From the NCBI GenBank assembly GCA_009692535.1, contig SHYZ01000012.1, positions 1-34,881 of the forward strand: a stretch of DNA of 34,881 nt. The letters run 5' to 3'. The stretch is from Myxococcales bacterium. GTDB lineage: Bacteria > Myxococcota_A > Polyangia > Haliangiales > SHYZ01. Below are positions 8,012 to 18,800 of the stretch, piece by piece. The notes under the pieces were generated by a model. The model was not told the origin of the DNA and did not search any database. It worked only from the letters and a program-made list of their open reading frames with translations. Each line of letters opens with the position of its first letter. The stretch's first letter is position 1. The translations under genes were made by a program, and so were the position numbers.

Positions 8012-8538
8012 TACCGGCCGAACCCCGCGCGAGCAGTGTCGCGGGCACGGCGGTCGAGCCGCGCATCGAGTCCGCGGCAGAACTTGAACCAGAGTGGCGC
8101 GACGATCCCACAGACGAGTGCGAGCGTGACCGCATGAGCCGCCTCGTCGCCGGCGCGACCGATCGGCGCATCCCATGCGAGGCGCGCGGCGAGCCCGAGC
8201 AACGTCGCTGCCACGGCGGCCGCGCCGGCAAGCGCCGCGACGAACGCGCCGCCGCCCACGAGCAGCCGCAACGTGGCGGCCCGCGCGACCAACACCAGCA
8301 GCCCGGCGACGAGCGCACCGAGCGCAGCCGGTGCACCGCTGCAGATTGCAGCGATCCACCCGATCGCGACGCCGCCCGCCACCGGCCCGGCGAGTCCGCG
8401 CCGCGCCGTCACGCCAAGGTAGACCGCGAGCAGCAGCGCGACATCGGGCGCCGGCACGCGCGCCGGCACCAGCCGCCAGAGTGGACCGAGCAGCGCCGCG
8501 AACAGCCACCCGACGAGAACCAGCAGGACGATCCTCAC
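8011..8538 (-). CDS. mreD: MreD, rod-shape-determining membrane protein
   Basis: A 175-residue, very hydrophobic protein with about five membrane segments, the usual size and topology for MreD. The primary sequence is poorly conserved in this family, so the call rests mainly on its place between mreC and mrdA. Features seen: N-terminal helix (IVLLVLVGWLFAALLGPLW), PDVALLLAVYLGV with the Pro-Asp pair typical of MreD helix 2, Gly-rich inner helices and a basic C-terminus. It probably links MreC to the elongasome in the inner membrane. The start is GTG at 8538, overlapping the mreC TGA in a GTGA junction. The stop overlaps the mrdA GTG. Confidence 0.85.
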   Translation of the reverse strand: MRIVLLVLVGWLFAALLGPLWRLVPARVPAPDVALLLAVYLGVTARRGLAGPVAGGVAIGWIAAICSGAPAALGALVAGLLVLVARAATLRLLVGGGAFVAALAGAAAVAATLLGLAARLAWDAPIGRAGDEAAHAVTLALVCGIVAPLWFKFCRGLDARLDRRARDTARAGFGR

Positions 8539-9449
8539 CGGTACGGCACCGCGCCGCCCGTGACGGGTGGCGGCGTCTTGCGCTCACGCGCCGACGGATC
8601 CGGCGGCGGCGGCGGCGCGATCACCACCAGCACGGAACGCAGCCGCGACAACTCGACCGCAGGCTCCACATCGACCTCCTGGTAGAGCCCGAACTCCCCC
8701 TTCACGACGCGGATCACCCGCCCCACTGTGAGCCCGGGTGGAAATGCGCCGCCGAGCCCGGAGGTCTCGACGACGTCCCCCTCCTGGACCTCCTCGCTGC
8801 GCCGGACGTACTCGACGCGGCAGCCATAGGAGGTGCCGTCGCCGATCCCGCGCAGCAGCCCGCGCGCGCCGGTGCGCCGCACGATGACGTCAATCTCCGA
8901 GCGCGGATCGACCGCGAGCAGCACGTCGGCGGCCGAGTCCCACGCGCGCAGGATGCGACCGACGACCGCGCCGCGTGCCAGCACCGGCATGCCCGGTTTC
9001 AGCTCGGCGGCACCGCGATCGAGCGTGATGCGCGTGACGCGGAAGCGAGGATCGGTCGCCGCTGCGACGACGTGCGCACCGATCGTGTCGGCCGGCAGCT
9101 GGCGGCGAAATCCCGCGAGCTCGGCGTCGCTCTCCGCCCGCGCCACCCGTGCGCCAAGTCGTTCCACATCGCGCGCGAGCTCGTCGTTCCGCCTGCGCAG
9201 CTCGTCGTTCTCCTCCTCGACGTCGACCAGCCCCAGGTACCGGCCCCACGCGCCGAAGACGCCGTCGATGCCCCACGTGACCGCCGACTGAACCGGCGCG
9301 GTGGCGCTGAGCACGAACCGATCGACCATGCCGAGCTCCGCCGGCTCGGCGAGCCGTGCACGCACGAGCAGCGTCGGCAGGAGCAGGAGCCCCCCCACCA
9401 GCACCAGATCCAAGATCCGGCGCCCCCGAGTCTTCCCTGCCGCAGCCAC
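8535..9449 (-). CDS. mreC: MreC, elongasome scaffold protein
   Basis: A 304-residue bitopic protein. It has one N-terminal membrane helix (ILDLVLVGGLLLLPTLLV), a coiled coil rich in Glu and Arg (about residues 75-110, EEENDELRRRNDELARDVERL), then the beta-rich MreC core. Core motifs include DRGAAELKPGMPVLARGAVVGRIL, SEIDVIVRRTGARGLLRG and VVETSGLGGAFPPGLTVGRV. MreC activates PBP2/RodA from the periplasmic side. The start is GTG at 9449, 27 bases after mreB, with a GGGGA tract as probable ribosome binding site. The C-terminus has a Pro-rich tail. Confidence 0.95.
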   Translation of the reverse strand: MAAAGKTRGRRILDLVLVGGLLLLPTLLVRARLAEPAELGMVDRFVLSATAPVQSAVTWGIDGVFGAWGRYLGLVDVEEENDELRRRNDELARDVERLGARVARAESDAELAGFRRQLPADTIGAHVVAAATDPRFRVTRITLDRGAAELKPGMPVLARGAVVGRILRAWDSAADVLLAVDPRSEIDVIVRRTGARGLLRGIGDGTSYGCRVEYVRRSEEVQEGDVVETSGLGGAFPPGLTVGRVIRVVKGEFGLYQEVDVEPAVELSRLRSVLVVIAPPPPPDPSARERKTPPPVTGGAVPYR

Positions 9450-9476
9450 GTCCCCGAACCGTCGGGCGCCGCCTAA

Positions 9477-10577
<1,101 letters not shown>

Positions 10578-10594
10578 TCAAGTCATCGATGACA

Positions 10595-10642
10595 GTTCGC
10601 GAGGCGAACAAGGCGAAGCAACCGGAAGCAAGTTCGCGAACT
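10595..10642. promoter_or_regulatory. Paired GTTCGC palindromes, possible operators for mreB
   Basis: Site A is GTTCGC-GAG-GCGAAC (10595-10609), a perfect inverted repeat. Site B is AGTTCGCGAACT (10631-10642), a perfect 12-base palindrome. Centres are about 34 bases apart. Site B would overlap the start point of the minus-strand promoter candidate just upstream. They share the GTTCGC half-site. The binding protein is unknown. Confidence 0.45.
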
Positions 10643-10647
10643 CTGTC

Positions 10648-10676
10648 TGAGTACCAGCGGGACGGTCAGGTTGCAA
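10648..10676 (-). promoter_or_regulatory. Candidate mreB promoter
   Basis: On the minus strand TTGCAA (10676-10671) and TACTCA (10653-10648) are 17 bases apart. The -10 lacks the usual final T. Another TTGACC lies closer to mreB but has no good -10. Confidence 0.3.
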
Positions 10677-10684
10677 GGCGCAGG

Positions 10685-10784
10685 TTGGTGCGCGGGGTGG
10701 TGCGCGGGTGGTGCGCGGGTGGTGCGCGGGTGGTGCGCGGGTGGTGCGCGGGTGGTGCGCGGGTGGTGCGCGGGTGGTGCGCGG
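10685..10784. repeat. 11-bp minisatellite, nine copies
   Basis: The unit is gtggtgcgcgg. Nine copies of the core gtgcgcgg are spaced 11 bases apart, except 12 between the first two. The later copies are identical. An 11-base unit would shift frame each time, consistent with non-coding DNA. It sits between the divergent mreB and foldase promoters. Confidence 0.95.
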
Positions 10785-10813
10785 AATGGAAACGCCAGGA
10801 ACGCCAGGAACCG

Positions 10814-10841
10814 TTGCGAGCCGTACGCGCTCGGGTACTAT
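10814..10841 (+). promoter_or_regulatory. Promoter for the PpiD/SurA-like gene
   Basis: TTGCGA (10814-10819) and TACTAT (10836-10841) with a 16-base spacer. The start point would be near 10848, giving a leader of about 43 bases with a GAAGGAGAG ribosome binding site before the ATG at 10891. Confidence 0.5.
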
Positions 10842-10890
10842 GCGGCACTTTTTCCGGCCCCATTATCCGTGTTCTTCGAAGGAGAGTTCG

Positions 10891-12723
10891 ATGCTCGAGA
10901 CCTTGCGGCGACAGTCCCGATCGGTGGTGATCTACGGCCTGTTCGGGATTCTGATCGCTGTGTTCATCATCAGCTTCGGCCCGCAGTCCGGCCAAACGTC
11001 GGGGTGTACGCCGACCTCGACGTTCGCCGCGCGTATCGGCGACCATGAGGTTGGGGAGTCGTCCTGGCGCTTCGCGCTGCTGCTCAAGTACGGCGACCGC
11101 GCGCGCGGCAAGCTCGGGCGCCAGGCCCGCGCGCTCGAGGGCGTGATGGACGGGCTGATCGAGCGCGAGCTGCTCGCGCAGGCCGCGGCGGCGGCGGGCA
11201 TCGAGCTGACCACCGCGGAGATCGAGCGACGCATCGCGCGGGGCGACCTGCTCGTGCTCGGCGCGGAGCTGCCGGCCAAGACGTTGTATTTTACCGACGA
11301 CGTGTTCGACTACGACGCGCTCGAGCGCTTCGTCAAGCGCTTCGGGCTGGCCAAGGTCGGCGCGTTCGTGGAGGAGCAGCGCCAGGAGCACCTCGCGCAG
11401 GCGATGCGCGAGCTGCTCGGCAGCGGTGTGCGCGTGTCGCCCGAAGAGGTCACTGAAACGTGGCGCCTCGAGAAGACCCGAGTGGAGATTGAGTACTACG
11501 AGCACCGTACGGCGCAGGCACGGCGTGAGCTCGTGCTCGAGGACGCCGAGCTGGCGACGTGGAGCGCGGCTCACCAAGACGAGCTGAAGGCGAAGTACGA
11601 CGCCGACAAGAAACTCTACGAGCCCAAGGCCGGCGACCGGTGGGTGCGCTTGAGCCAGCTCCATGTGGCCAAGTCGCCGCCAGCGGTAGACGCGCCGGCA
11701 GCAGCGTTGCCGGCGGGCGCACCCGATCCTGCGCGCGCCATGGCCGAGGCTGCGCTGGCGCGGCTCAAGGCGGGCGAAGATTTCAAGCTGGTGGCCCGCG
11801 CCGTGTCGGACGAGGAGCGGACCAAGCGACGCGGTGGACTCGCGGACTGGCGTGCGACCTCGCGCCTCGATCCGGTGGTCGCGGCAGCGGTGAAGGCGCT
11901 CGAGCCGGGCAGCGGCAAGACCAGCGACGTGCTCGAGGGCGCGACCGGGTACTGGGTGGTGCGGCTCGAGGCTGCCGCCACGCAGGCGCTCACCTACGAG
12001 CAGCTGGCGCCGCAGCTCGCCGAGCCGCTCGCGCTCACTGCACTCGCGCGTGAGCAGGCACGCACCGCGGCCGACGCTGCACTCCGTCGCGCACGGGTGG
12101 AGAAGGTGCCGTTCGACCAGCTCTATGCGGCTGCGCCATCAGCGCTGCCGACCGACGCGCCGCCTGCCGCGCCGCCCGACGGCGCCAGCCCGACCGCCAC
12201 CACGCCCGACGGCGCCAGCCCGACCGCCACCACGCCCGGCGCACCGACACTCTCGACCTCCGGCCCGCTCTTTCGCGACGGCACGCGCGTCCGCGGCATC
12301 GGCGACTCAGCGCTGCTCGCGCGCGCCGTGTTTAGCGAGGTCGCCGAGGGCGACGTCGCGCCCGCGGTCTACGAGACGCCGGCCGGCTTCGTGCTATTTC
12401 GCGTGACCAAGAAGGTCGACGCGGATCTCGCCGAGCTCGACAAGAATCGCTTGGCCACAACGCGGGCCCAAGCGGCCGACAAGGCCGCCGGCATGATCGA
12501 GGAGTGGACCCAACTGCGCTGCGACAAGGCGAAGCGGGCGGGCGGGATCAGCGCGAACTCGACTTACCTCGAGTACAGCGAGGCCGAGGGCTCCGCACCG
12601 CGTCGGTCGACCTGGGCGCCCTGCATGCGGCGCCCCGATCTTAGCGGCCTCGACCTTGGCGGCCTCGACCTGAGCGGCCTCGACCTGAGCGGCCTCACCG
12701 CCGTCCCCTCGGGACTCGAGTAG
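10891..12723 (+). CDS. PpiD/SurA-like periplasmic peptidyl-prolyl isomerase, membrane-anchored
   Basis: A 610-residue foldase. The ATG at 10891 has a good AAGGAGAG site; the frame runs further back, but only through the minisatellite, so an earlier start is rejected. One membrane helix (residues about 11-31, VVIYGLFGILIAVFIISFGP) anchors it. A SurA/PpiD-type helical chaperone region follows (about 45-250), then a parvulin rotamase domain (about 245-380) with WVRLSQLHVAK and the DEERTKRRGGLADW turn. The layout resembles PpiD. The C-terminal part has a Pro/Thr linker with a 10-residue repeat (DGASPTATTP twice), a second rotamase-like segment (VAEGDVAPAVYETPAGFVLFRV), and a tail with DLSGL/DLGGL pentads. 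It probably helps outer-membrane or secreted proteins fold. It is divergent from mreB, and a terminator-like hairpin follows it. Confidence 0.82.
   Translation: MLETLRRQSRSVVIYGLFGILIAVFIISFGPQSGQTSGCTPTSTFAARIGDHEVGESSWRFALLLKYGDRARGKLGRQARALEGVMDGLIERELLAQAAAAAGIELTTAEIERRIARGDLLVLGAELPAKTLYFTDDVFDYDALERFVKRFGLAKVGAFVEEQRQEHLAQAMRELLGSGVRVSPEEVTETWRLEKTRVEIEYYEHRTAQARRELVLEDAELATWSAAHQDELKAKYDADKKLYEPKAGDRWVRLSQLHVAKSPPAVDAPAAALPAGAPDPARAMAEAALARLKAGEDFKLVARAVSDEERTKRRGGLADWRATSRLDPVVAAAVKALEPGSGKTSDVLEGATGYWVVRLEAAATQALTYEQLAPQLAEPLALTALAREQARTAADAALRRARVEKVPFDQLYAAAPSALPTDAPPAAPPDGASPTATTPDGASPTATTPGAPTLSTSGPLFRDGTRVRGIGDSALLARAVFSEVAEGDVAPAVYETPAGFVLFRVTKKVDADLAELDKNRLATTRAQAADKAAGMIEEWTQLRCDKAKRAGGISANSTYLEYSEAEGSAPRRSTWAPCMRRPDLSGLDLGGLDLSGLDLSGLTAVPSGLE
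12178..12237. repeat. 30-bp direct repeat, two exact copies
   Basis: Copies at 12178-12207 and 12208-12237 encode DGASPTATTP twice in the linker of the foldase. Confidence 0.9.
12646..12690. repeat. 15-bp repeat encoding pentapeptide-like tail
   Basis: Three copies of ggcctcgacctgagc (the first with two changes) with partial copies on both sides (about 12637-12696). It encodes DLSGLDLGGLDLSGLDLSGL near the foldase C-terminus. Confidence 0.85.
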
Positions 12724-12733
12724 CGCTCGCGCG

Positions 12734-12762
12734 AGCACTGCGAGCGGAGCCGGCGCAGTGCT
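12734..12762 (+). terminator. Hairpin after the foldase gene
   Basis: A perfect 9-base inverted repeat, agcactgcg (12734-12742) and cgcagtgct (12754-12762), with an 11-base loop. It begins 10 bases after the stop codon. There is no T tract, which is common in GC-rich genomes. A 12-base palindrome gctcgcgcgagc (12725-12736) overlaps its left arm. Confidence 0.5.
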
Positions 12763-12784
12763 ACCAGCCGACCGCGCCGGCTGC

Positions 12785-12790
12785 TAGAGT
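12785..12790 (+). promoter_or_regulatory. -10 box of the giant TPR gene
   Basis: TAGAGT ends 12 bases before the ATG at 12803. No TTG-type -35 is seen at the right distance. There is no ribosome binding site in the short gap, so a leader of only about 5 bases is expected. Confidence 0.35.
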
Positions 12791-12802
12791 CGCTCCGCAC
12801 CC

Positions 12803-15800
12803 ATGCAGGACATGCCGGACGCGAGCGGCGCAGTGGCCCGGCTGACGTTCAGCGTGACTCAGACGCAGGGGCGCGAGCTGCTGCTCCTCGCCGACACTCT
12901 GCTGTTCGGTTGGGTGCGCGTCGAGCGCCTCGAGCTCGAGTTGCCGGCCCGCGCTGCCGATCTCGCCCCGGCAACCCCGGCACGCGATCGGCTTCGGCGC
13001 GCGTCGGTCATCGCGGCCGCACTCGCCATCGATGACGCCGGGCTCGAGGCCCTCCTCGCTCTGTGTGCGCCGCAGCTGGGTGCGATCGGCTGTGAGGAGC
13101 TGCGGGTCCGGCTGGTCGACCGTGAGTTGGACGTCGGCGCGCGCATTCGCGCCGGTGATCGGGTTGCAGACCTCACGATGGCGGTGCGACTCACCGCGCT
13201 CGAACAGGGCGTGCTGCTCACGGCGTGCGAGCCTCGGCTCTACGGTCTGCTGGGGCGCCCGGCCGCGCTGCTGGCGCACGAGCTCTTGTGCGCGGTCACC
13301 GGCGCGACGCCGCCCATGCCCGGCCAAGAAACACCGCTCGCGCTCCCCGCCAATCCCGCAGCCGCCGTCGTACGCGCGCTCGGCGAGGTCGAGCTCCGAC
13401 CGCTCCAGTCGCTGCTCGAGCACGCGCTGCCACGTTCGGGCTACCGTCTCCCTGAGCTCACCCGCACGCGCACGCTCGGCGCGACGCTCACGCGCGGTCG
13501 CGGCACGCTGCAGGTCGGCGTGGCCGCCGCTGGCACCAACTCCGTCGGCACCAGCCCCGGCGAGCAGCCGGCCGACGTACGCGACGGCGACCAGCGCCTC
13601 CTCGCTGGCGACGTCGATGGCGCCGCGATCGCGTACCGGCGCGCACTCGCACGGCCGTCGGACGCAGACGGCGGATCGCTCGCGCAGGCGCGGCTGCTCG
13701 ATCTCCTCGTCTCTCGCATCACAGCCGCCGATGCGACGGCGGTCCGTGCCGCCAGCGAGGCCAGCGAGCTGGCGCGTGGACTGCTCGCGCGCGTACCCGA
13801 CAGCCCGATCGCGCACCTCGCCCTCGCCGCGCTCGCGCTGGCGGACGGGCGCGAGCACGAGGCGGGGCTCCGTTACGAGCGGATCATGGCGGCCGCCGAG
13901 GCTGATGGCAGCGACGAGGTCGCCGTGCGCGCAGGGCTGGCCGCCGCTCGCCGCCTCACGACCTCCGACGCGCAGCGCGCACTCGAGTGCTGTGCGCGGG
14001 TGTTCGAGCGACGACCGCAGGTGACGGAAGCTGCGGAGCCGCTGGCCGAGCGGCTCGTCGTTCAGGAGCGCTGGACTGAGCTGGCCCGGCTGTCACGTCG
14101 GCGGCTCGCCGCGCCGCTCGACAACCGTGAGCGCACCCGTGAGCACCTCAGGCTCGGCGAGCTGCTGCTCACGCGACTCGGCGATACCACGGAAGCGCTG
14201 GCCCAGTTCGCCGCGGCGGCGGAGCTCGCGCCCGCCGACGCGCGTGTCTGGGACGCGCTCGCGCGTGCGCACGCGGCGGACCACGACGCGGCACAGGCGG
14301 TGCGCGCGCTCGATCGCGTCGCGGCGCTCGCGGCGGCGCGTGGCGACGAGCTCGGCGAGGCACGCGCCCACCTGCGCTCAGGGCAACTCTGGGAAGGGAG
14401 CGGCGACGATGCCCGCGCACACCTGCGCTTCCGTCGCGCCTTGGAGCTCGTGCCCGAAGATCTCGAGGCGCTCGAGCGCGTGGCCCGGACCGCGGGGCGA
14501 CGCGGTCACCACGTCGAGGCGACCGGCGCGTGGAGCCGGCTGCTCGCACGCGCCGATGCGCACGATCCTCGACGAGGGCGCGCAGTCCTCGAGCTCGCGC
14601 GCCTCGACGCCGATGCTGGGCGCCACGACGACGCCCGGCGCCGGCTCGCGGAGCTGCACCCCACCGCAGACGGGCTCGCGCTGCTCGCGTCGCTCGAAGA
14701 GCGCGCCGGCCGGCTCGCGGAGGCGGAACTCGCGCTGGCACGTGCGGTTGGCCTCGCAGCGCCGGGCAACGCGCAGCTGGAGCTCGACCATGCCCGCGTG
14801 CTCGAGCGGCTCGGGCGACGGACCGAGGCCGAAGCCGCGCTCACTCGCGGCATCGCGCAGGATCCAGGCGCACCCGCAGCGCGCACCGCGGCCAGCACGC
14901 TCGCCGAGAGCGCGGCACGGCGCGGTGACGCGTCCGCCGAGGCGCGCTGGCTCGACATCGTGATTGGCGCCGGTGGTGAGCTTGGCGACCCGCCCGATCC
15001 GTTCGTCGACGAGCCGCGCCGGCTCGCCGCGTCGACGTCGACAGCGTTTGCGGCAGCGCCGTCAGCGCAAAGCCGCCCGTTCGACAGCACGACCCTGGCA
15101 CTGGCAGGCCCGTTGCTCCGACGCGCCGAGCTCGCACTCGAGAGCGGCGATGGAGCGGCCGCGCGCCGTCACGTCACGGCCGCGCTGGCAGCGGCCGACG
15201 CCGGCGCGCCCGAGCGTCGTCGCGCTGCAGATCTGCTTGGTCGCGCTGGTGATCTCGCGGGCCGGGCAGAGCTCCTGCGTGCCCTGGTCGGCGAGGCCTC
15301 CGACGACGACCTGCGTGCACGCCTCCTCGCCGAGGCGTCGGCAGCATGCCTCGCCGCCGGCGCCCCACCGGGTGACGCGCTCGACCTCGCGCGCGCGGCG
15401 ATGGAGTTCACGAGCCCGACGGCGCTGGCGCGGCTCGCGCTCGGCGAGGCCGGCTGGCGCGCGCGCTCACCCGCGGACGTGCTGGTGGCGTACGCCGAGC
15501 CGTTCCCCGAGCTTTCGCCGCCAATCGCCGCCGAGCACGCACGCCGCGTGGCCGTCGCGCTCGAACTCTCGGAGCGGCCGGTCGAGGCGCTCGCTGCCTT
15601 CCGTCAGTTTTTTCGCATGCCGGCAGCTGCGGGCGAACCGCTCGCCACATGCTACCGACGAGCCGCCGAGCTCGAGCGGCGCGCCGGGGATGCGCGGGCC
15701 GCAGCCGCGCTGCTGGCGACCGCCGCGGAGGACGACCGCACCGGCGATTCCGACGTGACGCGCGCCGAGCTCCAGTTTCGCGCCGCCGAGCTCTTTCGCA

Positions 15801-18800
15801 AAGACGTGGTCGACCCTGCGGCTGCCACCGTCGCGTATGAGGCAGCGCTGCGCCATGAGCACGACCACCTCCCCGCGCTCGACGCGCTCGAGGCGAGCTA
15901 CCGCGCCAGCGGCAACGCTGAGCGCGTGGCGACAATTCTCGGGCGAAAAATTGCCGCCACGACTCGCCATCCCGAGCGCCAGAAGGCGCTGCTCGCACGA
16001 CTCGCGGCGCACCAACTCGACGTACTCGGCCGACCTGATGCTGCACGCGAGGCGTACCTTCGGGCGGTCGCGCTCGATCCCGGTTATCTGCCGGCCCACC
16101 GTTTCCTCGCGGCCGACGGCGAGCAGCGCGGGGACGACGACACGGCGCGCCGCTCGCTCGCATGGCTCGCGGCCGAAGCGCCCGAGGCTGTGCTCGACAC
16201 GGCAGAAGACCGACTCGACGAGCGGGCCTCGGCCTTCGCCGCACTCGCGCGGCTGGAACACCGCGCCGGCCGCGATGACGACGCGGATCGGCTGCTCGAC
16301 GCCGCGTTCGCGCTTCGACCGGGACGGGGCGACTTGCTCGACGCCAAGGAGCAGCTCCTCACCGATGGCGGTCGCTGGGCCGATGTCTGCGCGCTGCTCG
16401 CAGCACGCGCTGCGCACGCCAGCGGCTCGGCCGAGGTGGCCACGCTCGCAGTCCGTCGTGCGCGCGCGCTCGCCGACGGAAGCGACGACCTCGCGGCAGC
16501 ACTCGAGGTCTGCCGAGACGCGCTGCGCGGCGCGCCGCACGATATCGCGCTGCACCTGCTCCACGACGAGCTCACGCTGCGAGTGCCGACGCGACCAACG
16601 GCCGAGAGTCCCCCGGCGCACAATGAGTTGACCGCGCTGCTCGACGCCTTCGCCCACGCGCCGTCCAGCGCAGTCCTCGTCAACGAGCTCGAGCAGCGGC
16701 TCCGCGCCGACGGAAATCTGCTGCGCCTCGCAGAGGTCTACGAGCTCCACGCTGCCGCGCTCGACGGACCCAACGCTGCGCCGGTGCTCTCCGCGCTCGG
16801 AACGCTGCACGCCGAAACCTTCGACGACTTCGAGCTCGCGGCCTCCTACCACGCGCTCGCGCACGGCCGCGACCCCGCCTACGTGCCCGCGCTGCTCGCG
16901 CTCGCCGACTACCATGCGGGCGCCGGCAACCTCTCCGATGCGCACGACCTCTACGAGCGCTCGCTCACCGCCGTCACGAGCGTCGACGAACGAGCGGCGA
17001 TCTTCGCGCGACTCGGGGAGCTGGCGTTGCGCGCGGGCCGCGACGTGGAGGCGGCGACCCGGCTCGACGACGCACTTGCGATCGACCCGAGCTGCACCGC
17101 CGCATGGACGTGGCGCGAGCACCTGCTGCGGGCGCGCGGCGAGTGGGACGCGCTGGCCGACCACCTCGTCGCGCGCGCCCGTGACGATGCGCGACAGGAT
17201 TCCCGGTCAAGCTGGCTGCGCGAGGCCGCAGCACTCCTCGACGGGCCGCTCGGTCGCGCGGGTGACTCGCGCCCGGTCTACGCCGCGATCCTCGCGATCG
17301 ACCCGACCGACGAGTTCGCGCTCGCCCGGAGCGCTGCGCTCGATGCCGTGGGTCTTGTGGGTCCGGCCACCACGCTCTCCACCGTCGGGCGAGCACAGCT
17401 CGCCGCGCCCACGCCCACGCGCGATCCTGTCCGCAGCCCAGCCGCCGAGCGTGCACACGAGGAGGAGTTGGCCCTCGCTGCCGCCCTCGCGCGCGAGGCG
17501 GAGGGCGACCTTGCCAGCGCGGTCGCACAGCTCGAGCGAGCCGCCGCGCTCGCACCGGACGATCCGCGCCCGCTCACCGCGCTGCTGCGGATCGCGCGCG
17601 CGCGCGGCGATCACGCCGAGGAGGCCGAGCTGCTCACCAGGTGCATCGACCATGGTGGCAATGCCGCCGAGCGTTCCTTGCTGCTGGTGGAGCGCGCGCG
17701 GCTCCTCGCTGACCGGCTCGACCGCGAACCCGAAGCGTGGTTCGCGCTGCGCGAAGCGGTCGCGCTCGCGCCGACGCTGCTGTCGGCCGTGCAGGAGCTC
17801 CGCCGGCTCGCGACCACGCGCGGCGAGTGGGCGCTCGTGGCCGAGCTCCTCGAGCGCGAACTCGACGCATGCGCGCCGCCCGAGCGTGCCGGACTGCACG
17901 CGGAGCTTGGCTTGGCGCTCGAAGAGCTCCTCGAGATCGACGGTGCGCTGCGTCACCTCGAGCAGGCGGTCATGTTGGAGCCCGCCCACCGCGCCGCACA
18001 GGAAGCCCTCACGCGCTTGCGTCCACTTGCCGGCGCCGTCACCTCGCCGCTCGCGGCGGCATGGCCGGTCGCCGCCGTCTGGCCGGCCATCGCCTGGACC
18101 GCGGCCGGAACGGTCGTGCCCGACGACGAGCCGTCGGCGCTCGAGCGTTTCGCCGACCGGCGACGTGAGCTCGAGGCGGCGGGCGAGCATGCCGAGTTGG
18201 CCGACCTGCTGCGGCTGCGCGCGGACGAGGTCGCAATCCCGGCCGACCGTGCCGCCCTCTTCTTCGAGGCTGCGCGACTCTCGATGGCGCACCTCGGCGG
18301 CGCCGAGCACGCCGCGGCTGACCTCGCGCGCGCGGTGCGAGCCGATCCGACCCACCCGGCGGCACTCGACGCACTCGCCGACCTCGCATGGCAGCGGCGC
18401 GACCTCGACCACGCGCGCGCCCTCTATGCGGGACTCGACCCGCGGCTGTCGGTGCTCGGTGCCGACGAGGTGCTCTACCGTCGCGGCGCGCTGGCGCTCA
18501 CGCTTGGTCACGACGACGAAGCGGAGCGCGCGCTCTGGGCAGCGGTCTCGCTCAACGCGACGCACGGCAAGGCGCACGAGGCACTCGCGCTCCTCGCGCG
18601 GCGGCGTGCCGCCGGACCCGCCGCCGTACCGCACGTCGCAGCGCACGCCGTACCGCACGTCGCAGCGCACGCCGTACCGCACGTCGCAGCGCACGCCGTG
18701 CCGCACGTCGCAGCGCACGCCGTGCCGCACGTCGCAGCGCACGCCGATCCCGTGGAGCGCGGCGAACGCGCGCTCAGCGAGGGTGACGCCACGCTCGCCG

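Noticed and set aside
6212-8137. A 641-codon plus-strand frame opposite mrdA
   Set aside because: No recognisable domain; the minus strand encodes PBP2 with all active-site motifs.
10631-10642. LexA box upstream of mreB
   Set aside because: GTTCGCGAAC is the reverse arrangement of the Gram-positive GAAC-N4-GTTC box and does not match the alphaproteobacterial GTTC-N7-GTTC form.
10708-10890. N-terminal extension of the foldase from an ATG in the minisatellite
   Set aside because: It would translate the 11-bp repeats and place the protein start before the promoter. The ATG at 10891 has a ribosome binding site and starts the membrane helix.
18623-18742. CRISPR-like array
   Set aside because: Repeats are directly joined without spacers and lie in frame within a coding gene. 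The same holds for 10685-10784, which has no spacers.
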